From Pezicula radicicola (Eukaryota; Ascomycota; Leotiomycetes; Helotiales; Dermateaceae): 64,000 nucleotides of DNA. Made by a program: the position numbers and the translations under genes. This document shows, in pieces, positions 22,675 to 34,892 of the stretch. The notes below the pieces were generated by a model, which was given only the letters and a program-made list of their open reading frames with translations, was not told where the DNA came from and did not search any database. How positions within the stretch are numbered: the first letter of the stretch is position 1; each line of letters starts with the position of its first letter. Location of the stretch: the NCBI GenBank assembly GCA_003008705.1, contig PDUO01000100.1, positions 1 through 64,000 of the forward strand, written 5' to 3'.

Positions 22675-24675
22675 TCACAAAGATGTCAGACTATTCGTCT
22701 GCGCCTTGTCCTTTATGGGGACTACCGGGCAAGTAATAAAGTTTGGGTATTTGGTTCCAACATGGAGTGCATTGCTCGCCCCCTTTAGAGACTCTCCAAG
22801 CCAGATTCTAAAATCTGGCGGCTGGTAGCCTTGAATGTTTGGCTGCTCTTCTGACGGGGTGATATCAACGCGAAGTTTCCAGCCTTTTTGAATCCTCGCA
22901 GCAGCGGGATAGATTTCCACATGAATTGTAACTACTTCCCCATCCCTAAGAGGAGCGTTATCGTCTTGAGTATGGGTGTGCCATGGCCTTTCAGGCAAGG
23001 ATTTGGTTGGTTTTGTTTTGCGATGGGAGACCCTCAAAAAGCCCTTTGCAATTGGTTCAGGTTGACCTCGGGCACCAAATGGCACAATATTGTCCTTTCC
23101 ATCAAGTGCCCATAAGGAAACAACAACATCTGCGTCGGAGGCTGTTGATGAAACAGTCAGAGTGGCAGTAAAGTGACCCGTGAATTCTTCGTCCGTTGAG
23201 AAAGGCTTAGACTGAAAACTAACACCAGCTCTTGCTAGTTGGGGGAACATTGGCAGAATACTTGAATATTTTATCAGAACCTGGGTCTTCTACCATCGAA
23301 AGTTCTCCGTTGCTTGTAAGATACCAGTTGGTGTAATTTGTTCCAGGAACCGGCCAATCGGATTCGGTGCGCCGGTACCATTTCTCGTTGCCCAGTCGCA
23401 CCTGTATACCAACAGTTTCCAGGTTGTCAATGGGAAGACCTTTTAAATGGTGGTCAAGGAATTTGAGGAGCTTCCCTGCTACCTCGTGGTTTGGCCAGTG
23501 GTAGTAATCACAGTCAACTAGCTGAAGGTGAGTGCTTGCAACGGCTTTGGCTCTAGATATCCATGCTTCGAATGCCCCTCGCCCGTGGAGAATTAGGAGC
23601 TGAGACGCAGTAATAAGGCAAGGACGGTCGGCTTGGGCGGGATTAACTCTCAACTTATCCCAAAACTCCTCAAAGAATAGTCGTTCGCGCATCAGATTGA
23701 TCACGTAGAAGGCGTCCTTCCACCTCGGCGAAGCAACTTGCACTCCTTTATACCATTGCGATAAGTACTTAAATGTGGGAATGCCGCCTGTATATGCCAC
23801 TTCACGATACAGATCGAGGTCGGCTGCAAATGAATAACATTAGCAATAAGTACACCTCCCATCTTAAGAGGAAGAGCTTACTCGTATATGGTATGAAACA
23901 TTTCAGGCCCTTCGGCTTCATGCTCGTAACTGGCCACTGCGAATTTGCACCGTAAGAATTCCCTGTCAATGCAACGTTACCGTTACTCCAAATTTGTCGG
24001 GCGGCCCATTCTACGGTATTACAATAATCAAGGGATTGTTGACCAGGTACTCCCCTTTGACCTGGTGTTTGCGATACTCCCCGAGGATCAATCTTGACCA
24101 TTGTATACCCCTTTGGAACGAATGTAAATGTGTTGAACGTGGCAATGGTCTTATAACACCTTTGACGTGTCCAACCACCAAACCAGGGCCAGTATTTGGT
24201 ACGTGGATCTTGACATCCGCCGTCGTAGAATGCCAATCATCTTCAGCCTTTTCAAATGCTGCGATCTCTTGGTCATTCTCGATGTCAGGGCCGGAATAGA
24301 CAACGCGTTTCCCATACACTGTACAGCTAACCAGAACGGGGTAGGGAGTTTGCCATGCGCTGTTCCCAATACTTTTGGGCCAATAGAGAAAGTTAGTAAA
24401 GAACCAGGTAGGTAACTGAATGAGAAATCTGATCCTATGGATCCTTCAAAACTCTCGCTCGTGTACGAGAGTCTAACAACGTCCGGAAAGATCCCTTGCT
24501 GAAAGGCTATATTTAAAGAGAAACATTTCAGGGTGAAATTATACCGCAATTTAGCATTCCCAAGAGCGCCTTGAGCTATATACTTCCTAAATACTTTATC
24601 GCGCCCAGAAGTCACGGCCCTTTCCCGCTGTGCTAGGTTTAGCTTTCGGCTATCTGAAGCACTCTTCCTAGGCAT
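22675..24675 (-). pseudogene. CocE/NonD-family hydrolase (X-Pro dipeptidyl-peptidase S15-like), disrupted
   Basis: Read downwards, about 24340-24180 gives PYPVLVSCTVYGKRVVYSGP, the first strand and loop of the hydrolase. A frameshift near 24180 leads to WFGGWTRQR, then KGYTMVKIDPRGVSQTPGQ and GNVALTGNSYGAN, where GNSYGA holds the Ser nucleophile. An intron-like gap near 23890-23800 is followed by 23800-23219 with FWDKLRVNPAQADRPCLITAS (catalytic Asp region) and CDYYHWPNHEVAGKLLKFLDHHL, the His region. 23250-22675 is the beta-sandwich PepX_C domain, ending DFRIWLGESLKGASNALHVGTKYPNF. The second half is well preserved. The ATG at 24675 is only the upper limit, since the first 100 codons are in a doubtful frame. 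It would hydrolyse acyl esters or amides. Confidence 0.8.
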
Positions 24676-25092
24676 GAGAAGGGGCGACTCGGAAAACAGG
24701 TATTCGGGTCAGTTTAAATGACTCGGCATGAGGTTTTGTCCGTACCCTTTAAGAACAACGTGGGAGCAAACTGCAGAGCCAATGCATTTCCTAACCTCGG
24801 TATACTCGAACCGTCACAACGGGCTGATGTTCTTCTTAGCTACACACGCTGTGGTGGAGTGGGCGTATTATACCGAATGATGGCCGAAAATTGACTGTCA
24901 GATTGCATGGCTTTACTTTGAGCCAGATGGGAGGGTCAAAGTGGCCGCAAATGCGGTAAATACGCTCAGCCCAATGTCACTTTGAGCTTCGAGACGTATA
25001 TATATCCTAAGCAAAATAACAAGCCCCGCTCAACCGCTGAGGTCGACGACGGTCTAAGGAGAGCAATTATTAAGCTATAGCTATTATCAACG
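24676..25092. other. Intergenic stretch, divergent promoter region
   Basis: It lies between two relics that point away from each other, the CocE-like hydrolase and homogentisate dioxygenase, and so would have held both promoters. I see no clear regulatory motif. Confidence 0.45.
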
Positions 25093-26386
25093 ATGTCGAG
25101 CACCAAATCCGATCTTGCTGACCCATATCAATATCTGGAGGGCCTTAACTCATATGACTAGTATGATATTACTCATCGATCAGTTCGGTCAGTTGGAATT
25201 CCACTAACCATACCATAACAGAGGCAATTCCTGGAACGATTCCAGAGGGGCGTAACCTTCCACAGAAACTCAAAAATAATATATTTTCTGAAAGAATATC
25301 CGGAACTTCTTTTACAACCCCTAGGAAAGACAATAAGTAGACGACTTTGTGACTGGCCTACGTTAAATTACGGGAGCTGGCGAGCCTACATTAAAGAAAG
25401 GGGTCGCTTATTATACGTACTGCGCAGGAAGGAGTATGCCTGATGACCAAGCTTTTTCAAGCTCGGATGGAGATTTTTTGATAGGTAAATAGTCCATTGT
25501 ACAGGGTTAAGTTACCCCAACGGTGCTAATTCACTGCCCTTTCAAGTTCCCCAGAAGGGTACAATCGACATCAAGACAGAGTTGGGAAACATCAGGGTCC
25601 GTCCCTGTAAAATATGCGTCATCCCCAGAGGAATTCGGTACAATGTGTCCCTTGCCGACGGACCTACTCGAGGCTTCATTCTAGAGGTCTTTTCGGGCCA
25701 TTTCAATGTTCCAGAGCTTGGGCCTATAGGTTCCTGCGGCCTCGCCAACGTTCGAGACTTCCAAGTTCCAACGGCAGATCATGCACTCACCCCTGGGGAT
25801 ACCACATTACTCTGCAAATTTGACGGGAAAGTGTATTCCGCAAAATACAAGGGTTCTATATTTAATGTTGTTGCATAGCATGGAACATACTATCCCTTCA
25901 AGTACGATCTTGGTTAGTGGGATATAGCTCTAGCTGATAGAGAATAATATGTTGATATCGGCCTTAGGAAAATTCAATGCTATTGGGTCAATCTCATATG
26001 ATCACCCAGTAAGCAAATAATAATTCCTAGTATATGTATTACTGACTGTATAGGACCCCTCGATATTTACCGTCCTTACTAGCCCAAGCGAGACACCGGG
26101 TTGCGCGGCGGCCGACTTTATTGTTTTCGGACCGCGATGGCTAGTCATGGAAGACTCTTTCAGGCTACTATACTATCATAGAAATACGATGTCGGAGTTT
26201 TCGGTTTTGATAAAAGGCGGCTTTGACGTCAAGGAGCTACCCCCAACCTCTGCTGGCTTGTGCAGTTTGATCAACACCATGGCGCCGCATGGCCCAGAAA
26301 AGACAGCTTTTGAAGAAGCGACAAACGCAGAGCTCAGTCCTCTTAAGCTTCCGCCAGGTAATATAGTGGTCATGTTTGAATCATAG
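25093..26386 (+). pseudogene. hmgA: Homogentisate 1,2-dioxygenase, with internal deletion
   Basis: The enzyme opens homogentisate to maleylacetoacetate in tyrosine/phenylalanine breakdown. From the ATG at 25093 come SDLADPYQYLEGLNSYD and EAIPGTIPEGRNLPQ. After the intron at 25495-25546 follow VPQKGTIDIKTELGNIRVRP, CVIPRGIRYNVSLADGPTRG and GPIGSCGLANVRDFQVP. Introns at 25913-25967 and 26009-26053 are canonical and restore YDLGKFNAIGSISYDHP and DPSIFTVL. The iron-site region reads YYHRNTMSEF and NTMAPHGP. Around 25320-25430 most of the usual N-terminal domain is missing. There are few stops in the rest (for example Trp to TAG at 25876-25878). The frame ends at VVMFES, short of the normal C-terminus. 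Confidence 0.88.
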
Positions 26387-27600
26387 TTAGTTCTCCGTGA
26401 AGCTCGATTACCTTTTGCTAGGAGGCTAATCAATTTTGAAGTTATATAATAGGGGTAACGGAGTGGGCTGATAATTATCCAACAAAAGTTCCGATTAGAT
26501 CGCGGTACACGGAGTTTGATAGTGTTAAGCTGTAGTCGTGGAGGTTGTTTCGAGTCTATCACAGAATTCACGCTCTTCCTTCTTTTGCTGCCGAACTCAA
26601 TGCCCATCACCAGGAGAAGGCCTTTATTACGAAAGCTGTCCTACTCCGCAACCCGGATAGACAAGAAATTGATGGGAGAGTAGTAGTGATTCAAAAGGAT
26701 ATTCATAGGTTAGATTTGGCTTATGGTAAGAACGATGGATGGATAATGTTACGCATGATGAAACGAACGCGTACAATTTGGTCTTGATTACTCTTAGAAA
26801 TGCAATATTCTTGGCGAAGACAGCAATATTACACCCAGAAAGCAAGCGGTAACGGTGACACCACCATATTAGCGTCAGCTTCGCGTGTACAACTGCATTG
26901 AGCCTGGTCTGTATGCCACATTATGTTTGTGCATGGTGTGTGTGGTAATATGTCTAATCGACAAACATCAAGGGCCATTTGCCGGGGAAAGCGTAGCATT
27001 CCTTTGACTAACTAAGCCTGGAGTTGCACGAAAGCACTACACTTCAATTAGCCGATTGAGTATCAGTATGCTGGTTTACGAAGCTCGAAAATTAACAAGA
27101 CTCGGTCGCAGTCGTTTCCTTTGTTGAAGGCCACATAGTCCTTTGGGGCAGATCACTTTCGAAGCCCTTAGTAAGCCGAGGATTTTGCAACGTGGTCAGT
27201 CTCGAAATCTTTCCCATCAAAGCAATGACCTGCAGTGTGGACAAGAGGTGCTCAAACATGGTTCCCTAAGCTGCTACAGTGACCGACAATAACTTTGATG
27301 TAGAAGCGAATTTTACACCAAAACCAACTGTTTTACTATATTTCTACTTTGCAATAACTTTGTAACAATAAGAAGCAATTTTCTAGGAAGTCGTAGCAAC
27401 AGCAGGGATAACCCTTGCTTCTATAGCAGTTCTTCTACAATTATATACGGGAATTGCCACCAACCTTCGGACATTAGTACCTGACAACCTAAGTATTTAG
27501 ATTGTTCTGGTCAGTCCCTGCTCTCTTCTACATAATCCAACGATAAGTGTTAGCGATTTCCAGTGCTGTTATAATAAACTAATACTAAGGCGAATAAAAG
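26387..27600. other. Gene-free stretch with one unassigned ORF
   Basis: A plus-strand frame at 26545-26787 (80 residues) reads SFAAELNAHHQEKAFITKAV and shows no motif I recognise. It may be the remains of a further gene. The rest holds nothing supported. Confidence 0.4.
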
Positions 27601-27611
27601 TTCAGGAATCA

Positions 27612-28410
27612 GGCTTGGGGAAAGATATTTGGGTGCTGTCGTTTGAGAGTATCACCACGACATTCTATGTATGTGATCTCAAGGTATGAAGGCTTTGATC
27701 GGATCGATACTGATATATAATAGTATTTATAGATTGGAGAAATCCTTTACCTTCCAGCAGTAGGTTTGACAAAGGTGTCGATTATACTGCTTTATCTTCG
27801 AATTTCCCCAGCAAAGGATGTAAGATTACAACATGGTCCTCATTGGCGGTTCACTCGCCTATACGGTTATATACATGTTGATCCAAATTTTATCATGTAT
27901 GCCAGTGAGTCTAGCTTGGAAGGGTTGGCAGGATAAACACACTAGCAGATGTTCTTTCCCCAAATTGATGGGGTTATCTCACGTAGGGCTAAATATTCTT
28001 CTGGATATATTCCTACTCGTCTTGCCAATTCCATTTCTTTGGAAGCTTCAGCTGTCCTTAAGGAAGAAACTAGCCGTTTATCTAATATTTTCATTGGTTA
28101 CAGCGTAAGTGCACAGAAACTAGATCTGAAAGGTAGACGAGTTAAATATGTAGCCTTATTATAGTATAATGATCGTAAGCATACTACGGCTCAAGGCCAT
28201 TGTGCCCTTTATAAAGGCTCAAAACCCTACGAGTAAGCCGCGATTCAACAATTCCACTCTGTGATCATGTAGTACTAATATATACACAGGAGAATTTGTT
28301 CCGATTGTAACTTGGAGTCTAATTGAAATCGACATTAGGATTGTATGTGTCTGTATACCAAGAGTTCATGCTTTGATTTCATTCTTATGGTCGCACTTTT
28401 TTAGGGCTGC
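27612..28410 (+). pseudogene. Rhodopsin-domain (PTH11-like) integral membrane protein, partial
   Basis: The relic encodes several membrane helices of the fungal rhodopsin-domain family: GLGKDIWVLSFESITTTFYV, then IGEILYLPAVGLTKVSIILL and YLRISPAKD, then GGSLAYTVIYMLIQILSCMP and VSLAWKGWQDKHTSRC, then LSHVGLNILLDIFLLVLPIP, KLQLSLRKKLAVYLIFSLVT and ILRLKAIVPF. Introns at 27684-27732, 28105-28164 and 28233-28290 have GT..AG ends and join the frame properly. One frameshift lies near 27835, and the first helices and the cytoplasmic tail are missing or unreadable. The family serves as plasma-membrane sensors or receptors of unknown ligand. Confidence 0.78.
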
Positions 28411-30500
28411 CAATGCGGCTAGTACCCATCCTTCTGTCTTTGGAGACACTGTGGCTGCAACCTCGTGGGGAGGGAGGGGGTATAGAAGAGTGAAAGTATT
28501 ATCGAACTTGATGTGTAGACTAATGTTAAAAAGAAACCACGACATATCAGCATATAACGTCAAAATAATCAAAGCTAAAATTTAATCTTTTGTAAATTAT
28601 CTTTACGGGCAAGCAATTTTGTCTTCTTAGAGATAATACTAACGTGCCTGTTTTGGAGTTGTTCGTTAATCAAACTATCCCCATGCGCGCTTAGTCCGAG
28701 TTCTCTATAGTTGAGGAACAACATGATAAATTATGCGAGTTGTTGATAATACTAAAGTTATGTATTGGCTGCAGCAATGTCGTGAATTCAACATCATATG
28801 AAATGGTGTCAAACTTTTGCAGCCACTCGTGTATTGACCTTACCATTTGCTTTGAATGATTTCAAATTACAAGCCATAAAGACGATAGTAATTTCTCATC
28901 CATTACAGAAGAAACCCCATTAGAAAATAAGGACCATTGAGATAATAGTTCATCTTTTGTTCCCGAAAGTATTGATTGTACTTCTTAGTAGGGCTTCCAG
29001 AAAATACTCATAGTAACTCTTTTCTATTTTGGTATATCTAATGCTATTTCGGATGCAATCCTTTTACTTACTCTGACGCTCCATTAAAAACCTCTTTAAA
29101 CCGGAAGTTCTTGTCCTAGCAACGGTATTTTTACTATGTGATATACTCTTATGGACGTGAGGCGTAACATGACAATCTATCTTTAACGGAAGTATAGCCG
29201 ACACAATCACTTAGTGGTAGCTTGGCGTAGATGTTTAGTGAACTCGAGTATATTCTTACAATAAATTGTATAAACCGTTGGCTCATTTTATATAAGTTAT
29301 TTTTAAGGGGCTTATGAAATGAATATATAATTAGATAAGTTAGAATCAATGTAAAGAAGCTTGAGAGCTTTGAGATTTGTGATATATTGGTAATACACCA
29401 ATGGCTAAGAAAGTATATAAAAGTCAAGTCACTATTCTAATGAAGAAATCGATGGTGTCACCGATGCTTATTGTACCAACTAAAAGTATCAAGTTGTATT
29501 TTAGGTTGTACCCTGTAGTGAAACGGAAAATCCTATGATTATTAGGTATTCCAATGGACGCTTGGTGTTATATAATATTAATTCTATTCCAAATTGGTGA
29601 ATAGTTTGATTTCTTTAGTACTCCAAGGCTCAGCCTGAACCCGGGCTATCGTATTCACGAACCTTCAGTGAGTCTTTAGACCGAGAGAGATAGCTTTGCT
29701 GATATTCCCTGATCAGCGATACGCAGAGCAGTAGTTATGTGAATATTTAATCACTTTCTATGTACTACTTGTTATTAAGTTATAAGTTCGATATAGACTG
29801 AACTAACTACGGGTAATATCTTAGAAGTTTCCTCATGTGGTAGAAAAGGTTTACTAACTCTGGTGTTCCTGAGACCCAAGGGCAGGGGTGCCCGCGCCTA
29901 GCTTGGCCGTGCGATCGACTGACATGGACAGACTGATTCATTCTTGTTTGCTTAGACATTGCTGCCTCGGCTCGCCGCTACGAGTCAGTTCCAAAACTGC
30001 CATGAAGTGGCATTCACAGCATGCTTCCTACTTACTGCGTGCAAGGGTTTGCATCTCTAATCTTCCAAATTCGGAGGCCCTTTCATCTTTGGCCCTGCCT
30101 CGGTTTGGCTCGGGAAATCATTTGTGTAGATCGCTATAATTAGCGGAAACGTAGACAGCTGCCCCTAGGCCACATGAGCTAACTCGCTCGAAATCTGACC
30201 CAGGAGCCGTGAAATCCACCAAAATATCTTCTAAGTGGCCAAAATGGAACTTCAATAAAAGAGACGTTGCATCAAAAGAAATTAGAGAATGACCTCGGGC
30301 CGCGGGGCTGCTCTGCTGATTGACACAGCCCTTTGACGGCCTTATTTAGTCCATTCCAACCCAAATCTTGGCCTAATTAAGAGCTCAACAAAACAGATAT
30401 AAGGGTAACTTAACTGCTGTTACAAGCTTCAAAATCCCGACAGGTAGTCTTGCGCCGCACAGCCATTTATTCAAGTGTATCTTTCAAAAAGCCACCGGGT
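28411..30500. other. Long AT-rich gene-free stretch
   Basis: About 2 kb show no coding signal. The sequence is AT-rich but far less so than the first 2.6 kb. The end (about 30300-30500) is more balanced and would be the laccase promoter, with a possible TATA-like GATATAAG near 30396. Confidence 0.5.
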
Positions 30501-32174
30501 ATGGAGTTGCTTCAAAAGTCTCGTTTTCGGTGGTTCCTTCTTGTAATTGCTGCCGCTTGGCCAAAATTGGCTGAGAGGGTAACATTGCCCCAGCAAAATA
30601 GTCAGTCTTGTGAACATACTGCGTCTTCAAGAAACTGTTGGGGTATCTACAGCATTGATACAGACTATTACAATGTTGTTCCCGACACAGGTGTCACAAG
30701 AGAGGTAAACAAGCATACATTTGGAGATTCAAATAATGAAGCTGAATGATTTAGTATTGGCTCGTGGCTCAAAACATAACCTTAGCTCCTGATGGTTATG
30801 AGTGTCAGGTTCTCGTATTTAATGGCACCTATCCTGGCCCTATAGTAGAAGCAAATTTGGGGTGACAGCCTCATTATCCATGTCACAAATGATATACAAC
30901 ATAACGGGTAAGACACACAAGGAGCCACACAGCTCATCTTCCGTATATTCTAAATAGGATCTCAGAAGCGCAATCCACTGGCACGGCATCCGTCAGCATA
31001 TGTCCAACCAATATGATGGTATTTCATCCTCACCATTTCCGTCTCGGACGGACGCTGATCGCAGTATTTTTTAGGTGTTCCTGGTGTTACTCAGTGCCCT
31101 ATTGCTCCAGGTGAAACGATGACGTACAAGTTTCGCGCGACACAATACGGAACTTCATGGTATCATTCTCACTACGCCGTGCAGCCGGGTGACGGCCTTT
31201 ATGGCCCATTGATTATCCACGGACCGGCCACTGCTAACTACCATGAAGACCTTGGCCCACTCATCATTACCGAATGGTTCCACGACGGCGCCTTCAAGGA
31301 GTTCGAGAAGAGTGGTAAATACGGTGGAGTTCCTCTTCGGCCGAACTCCATTACAGCGAACGGCTTGATCAACGGGACAAATACCTACGACTGTACCGGC
31401 TCAACGGATCCAGCATGCAAAGGGCCAGAAAGCAGAAACCTGATCAACTTTGTTCCTAAAACAAAATATCGTATTCGAGTAATTGACTTCCAAATCAATT
31501 CATTCATAAGGTTCTCTATTGACGGGCATAACCTTACGGTTATAGCGGCAGATTTTGTTCCTATTAATCCTTATACAACGGAAACAATTGTCCTTGGACC
31601 GGGTCAACGGTACGATATTATAGTTGCCGCCAACCAGAATACTAGAAATTACTGGATGAGAGCAGCTTATCAAACATACAATGGTCAAGATAACGAGAAC
31701 GAAGACAATATCCTTGGGATCGTTCAATATAAAGGGGCAAATCCTACAGACCCTACCACAACACAAGACACCGATGGAGTTGTGTGCGGCGATGAACCTT
31801 ATGAAAAACTCGTCCCTCACTTGGCCTTGGATGTTGGGCCTGCCATAACGCAAGAAAATCTGAATCTTGGCTATTTCTACGAACCTAGTACTGTCTTTCA
31901 CTAGACTCTTAACGCGATTCCGTTAATTATTGACTGGTCAAAGCCCTCCAACCTACTAATATACGAAGGGACTGATATATTTCCTCCCCAGTATAGTGTA
32001 TATGATGTACCGTTAAAGGATAAGGTATGTCTGAACTCCTGCCCTTGAGTGTCTGTATAGCTGAATTTTATAGTGGATATACTGGGTTGTACAAGAAACT
32101 ACATTCATCGATGTTTTTCACCCTTTCCATCTCCACGGACATGACTTCCATATCCTTGTATAGGGAGAGGGGAT
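30501..32174 (+). pseudogene. Laccase (multicopper oxidase), truncated and frameshifted
   Basis: From the ATG at 30501 a short hydrophobic signal (WFLLVIAAAWP) is followed by NCWGIYSIDTDYYNVVPDTG. Intron GT..AG sites near 30703, 30908 and 31019 join YWLVAQNITLAPDGYECQV, SAIHWHGIRQHMSNQYD and GVPGVTQCPIAPGETMTYKF. Copper motifs HWHG, WYHSHY and HPFHLHGHDFHIL are all present. The last one, HCHIxxH, is missing because the gene ends near 32174 inside the Fox2 relic. Defects: an extra base near 30856 (AATTTGGGG), Trp to TAG at 31902-31904, and a TAG after HILV. Only the 261-residue central frame 31119-31904 is clean. Fungal laccases are secreted phenol oxidases, and some belong to pigment or secondary-metabolite clusters. 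Confidence 0.88.
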
Positions 32175-34797
32175 CTTGCAGCTCAGCAACGCCTCTCAGC
32201 GCCTCTTTGTTGGTCTCAACGACTACAACCTGGAATACCAGACGTCTTTCCCCATCCCTCCACATTTTAACCCTCAGTTTCTGTCCAGGCATAACTGTTC
32301 CTGTACCGCGCAAGAAGGTGGTGGTTTCACTGCAGAAATATTCAGCTCTAGTCTTGTCATCGACTGTCGAGCAAGCAATAGTAGCAACAGCAGCGTCACC
32401 TTTGTCGAGGATGCTAACGAGGCGCGGAGTTGTCACTAGAGTTCCTGACGTAGGCAAAGGCCATTTGCGAATCTCTAGGTATTGCTCCTCGTGGAGAACT
32501 ATCTTTAATGTATAATTAGGTAGAAATGTCAAATCTACACTTCCGTTGGCGTCTAGTCCAGGAATGACTCCGAAGGTTAGCAGAACAGTAAAGTTAGGGC
32601 TCTGTTCAAAGACTCACGGGAGATCTTTGTGCTAAGCACTAACACCGAGGTCTACTGCCTGTTAGAGGATGCACCAACCCGCCACGGCATGTGGAAGCCA
32701 CTTACTATAGAGAAGAAGGTCGCGAACGGTATATGTGTACATAGTCCCTTTCCACTGCGTTTGCTGAGCCGATTTGATCTTCTCGACCACTGTGGATCCA
32801 CTGATTTGGCCACAGGGCTCTTTTAATTTGGCATTAAATTATTTAGGCTTGTAAGTATTACTTACACCCACATTTCCCAGCATCTTCGTCAAAGATTCTA
32901 CAGGTGAGCTAGGATACTCGCTCCGATCGTCGAAGGTTCCAATACTGTTCCACTCTTGTACGACGTCCTCAGGGGTAAGGGTTTTGGCAGTGGGGAAAAG
33001 ATAACCGCTAGATCGCTGCCATCTAGTCTTCAAGACCCAATCCGAGCCCACCTTATATATGCCTCCCGTAGAATATTGGGGAACCTTTTCAGAGCAGAGA
33101 CAGGCGGCCAAAGATACGGAAAGTACCCGGGAAGATAGAGTGGCTTCTCTGGGTATCGCAATAGCATTGGCTCGAATGTTGTACTTCTGACCTTCCCTAG
33201 ACAGGGATCGCATGAAACCAGCAACACTTATCGTACCTGCGGAGTAGCTGGTAGCATTGGAAAGGCCGTATAGGCCAGCGTACGATGATGTGTAAACAAT
33301 CCTGCTATACTTTTGCTGGAGCATGTAGGGCCAAGCGGCCTGCGTTGCCTTATATGACCCACAGGTGTGAGGATCATATACCGCACTCCAGTCTCTGTCG
33401 TTTGTTTCTTCGAGAGGTTTATTTGACCATGCTTCAGTGGCATATATGAGGATATGGACAGCCCCGAAAGCTTCTATCGCTGCCTTGATAGTCTTAGAGC
33501 TATTTTCAGGCTGGTTTATGTCCGCTTTAGCTTGGCCTCCTGCTTTTTTGATCTCGGTGACGATTTGACTCGCATTGACAACGACTTTTATTCCAGCCTT
33601 GGCTAGGAACAAAGCGTGCTGACGACCAAGTCCAGTTCCAGCGCCAAACACAACAGCGACCTGGTTGTTAAAGGAAAGCCTTTTGTTTGAAGAGCCTTGC
33701 GGGAGTCCTTGGGTACTAGAACTCAGAGACGTGGTCTCCATCGTCTCCTGTGCATACGATGGTCGACCAAAATTTGTGATTGTGCACCAACTTTCCAAAA
33801 TATACTGGGGCGAAGTTCCTCCAATTGGAAGTTTTGCGCCGGCGGATCTCTCGATGCGGAACTTGGATATAAATCCTGCTCCTAGTTCAAATACGCCGGT
33901 TGTCTCGTTTGAGTCTTTATGGGCCAGCACGGCGACCAATGGCGCCACCCATTTGGGGGTCAACTTTTCGAGAAGTTCAGGGGTCATCACGGTCTGAGTA
34001 AGTCTGCTTGCTGCAATAGGAGCAAGGACATTCGACTTGATTCCATATTGGACACCTTCTTTTCTAAGAGCGTTCGAGAATCCGATGATACCGGCCTTTG
34101 CAGCTAAAGAATACCATTAGCAACAAAGCTTCATAGGATGGAACTCAATCGAATGTCACATACACGAGTAATTGGTCTGGCCGAAGGACCCATAGATACC
34201 TGCGCCGGAAACCACGCAAATAATTCGTCCATAGCCTTGCTTTTGCATCAAGGGCCATGCTGCTCGTGTTGTTTTGTAATGGCCGTATATGTGTACGTTT
34301 TGAATGAGGTCTCAATCCTTATCTGTCATCTTGCCAAACGAAATATCTCTGAGGATTCCAGCGTTGTTGATCAAAATGTGGACCGTTCCAAAGGATTTAA
34401 CGGTAGTTTCGATGATTTTGTCACCTTTGGGGACATCGTTGTAGTCAGGCACAGCTATGCCTCCAGTTGACCGGATTTCTTCAACTACGGCGTCAGCAAC
34501 CTGTAGATGGAAATATCAGCCACTGAGCCACAAGGCGCCGGGCTGCGGCGATTGGAAGCGACGTAAAATATCTAGGAGTTGTCTACACACCTTTTGCACT
34601 TGATGTCCTTCCCCATTGAGGCCACTACTAAGGTCATTCACTACCACCTTGCCACCTCTAGAGCCAAGGAGCAGGGCGTACGAGCGACTAAGGCCAGCTC
34701 CGGCGCCCGTGACGACCGCGACCTGTCCATCAAAGCGAAGTTGTAGGGCATAGAAAGTGGCAAATGAGATGGTATTAGTTCGACTTGCTGTGCCCAT
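32175..34797 (-). pseudogene. Fox2-like peroxisomal multifunctional beta-oxidation enzyme, C-terminally truncated
   Basis: Fox2 hydrates enoyl-CoA and oxidises the 3-hydroxyacyl-CoA in peroxisomes. SDR domain A starts at 34797 with LRFDGQVAVVTGAGAGLSRSY. Introns at 34501-34590 and 34104-34163 restore VPDYNDVPKGDKIIETTVKS, ILINNAGILRDISF and the active-site NYSSAK. One TGA (former Trp) interrupts DKD-DLIQ. SDR domain B (33990-32839) has VVFGAGTGLGRQHALFLAKA but SYSAGT in place of YxxxK, so its catalytic Lys is gone. GTAAGT near 32868 opens a further intron. After it TVVEKIKSAQQTQW, then two stops, then TFGVIPGLDANGSVDLTFLP and EEQYLEIRKWPLPTSGTLVT give the N-terminal hot-dog of the dehydratase. 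The MaoC hot-dog is cut off at the laccase junction. The start faces the thiolase relic. Confidence 0.88.
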
Positions 34798-34892
34798 ATA
34801 ATTCGATTTCAGAGCCTATATTAGTGGCACTTGCCTCGAGGCATTCCTGCCTTAGGCCTCCACTTCCAAGTTTCCTATTTTTTAGCTACGGT
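34798..34892. promoter_or_regulatory. Compact gap between divergent Fox2-like and thiolase relics
   Basis: Fewer than 100 bases separate the Fox2-like ATG (minus) from the first recognisable thiolase exon (plus), and a CTATTTTTTAG acceptor sits just before that exon. The first thiolase exon and a shared promoter would once have been here, so part of the region has probably been deleted. No motif is certain. Confidence 0.4.

Noticed and set aside
32068..32172. Continuation of the Fox2-like minus-strand frame into the laccase exon
   Set aside because: The residues after VAELQ do not look like a hot-dog domain, while the plus strand there holds the laccase copper motif. The open frame is a shadow.
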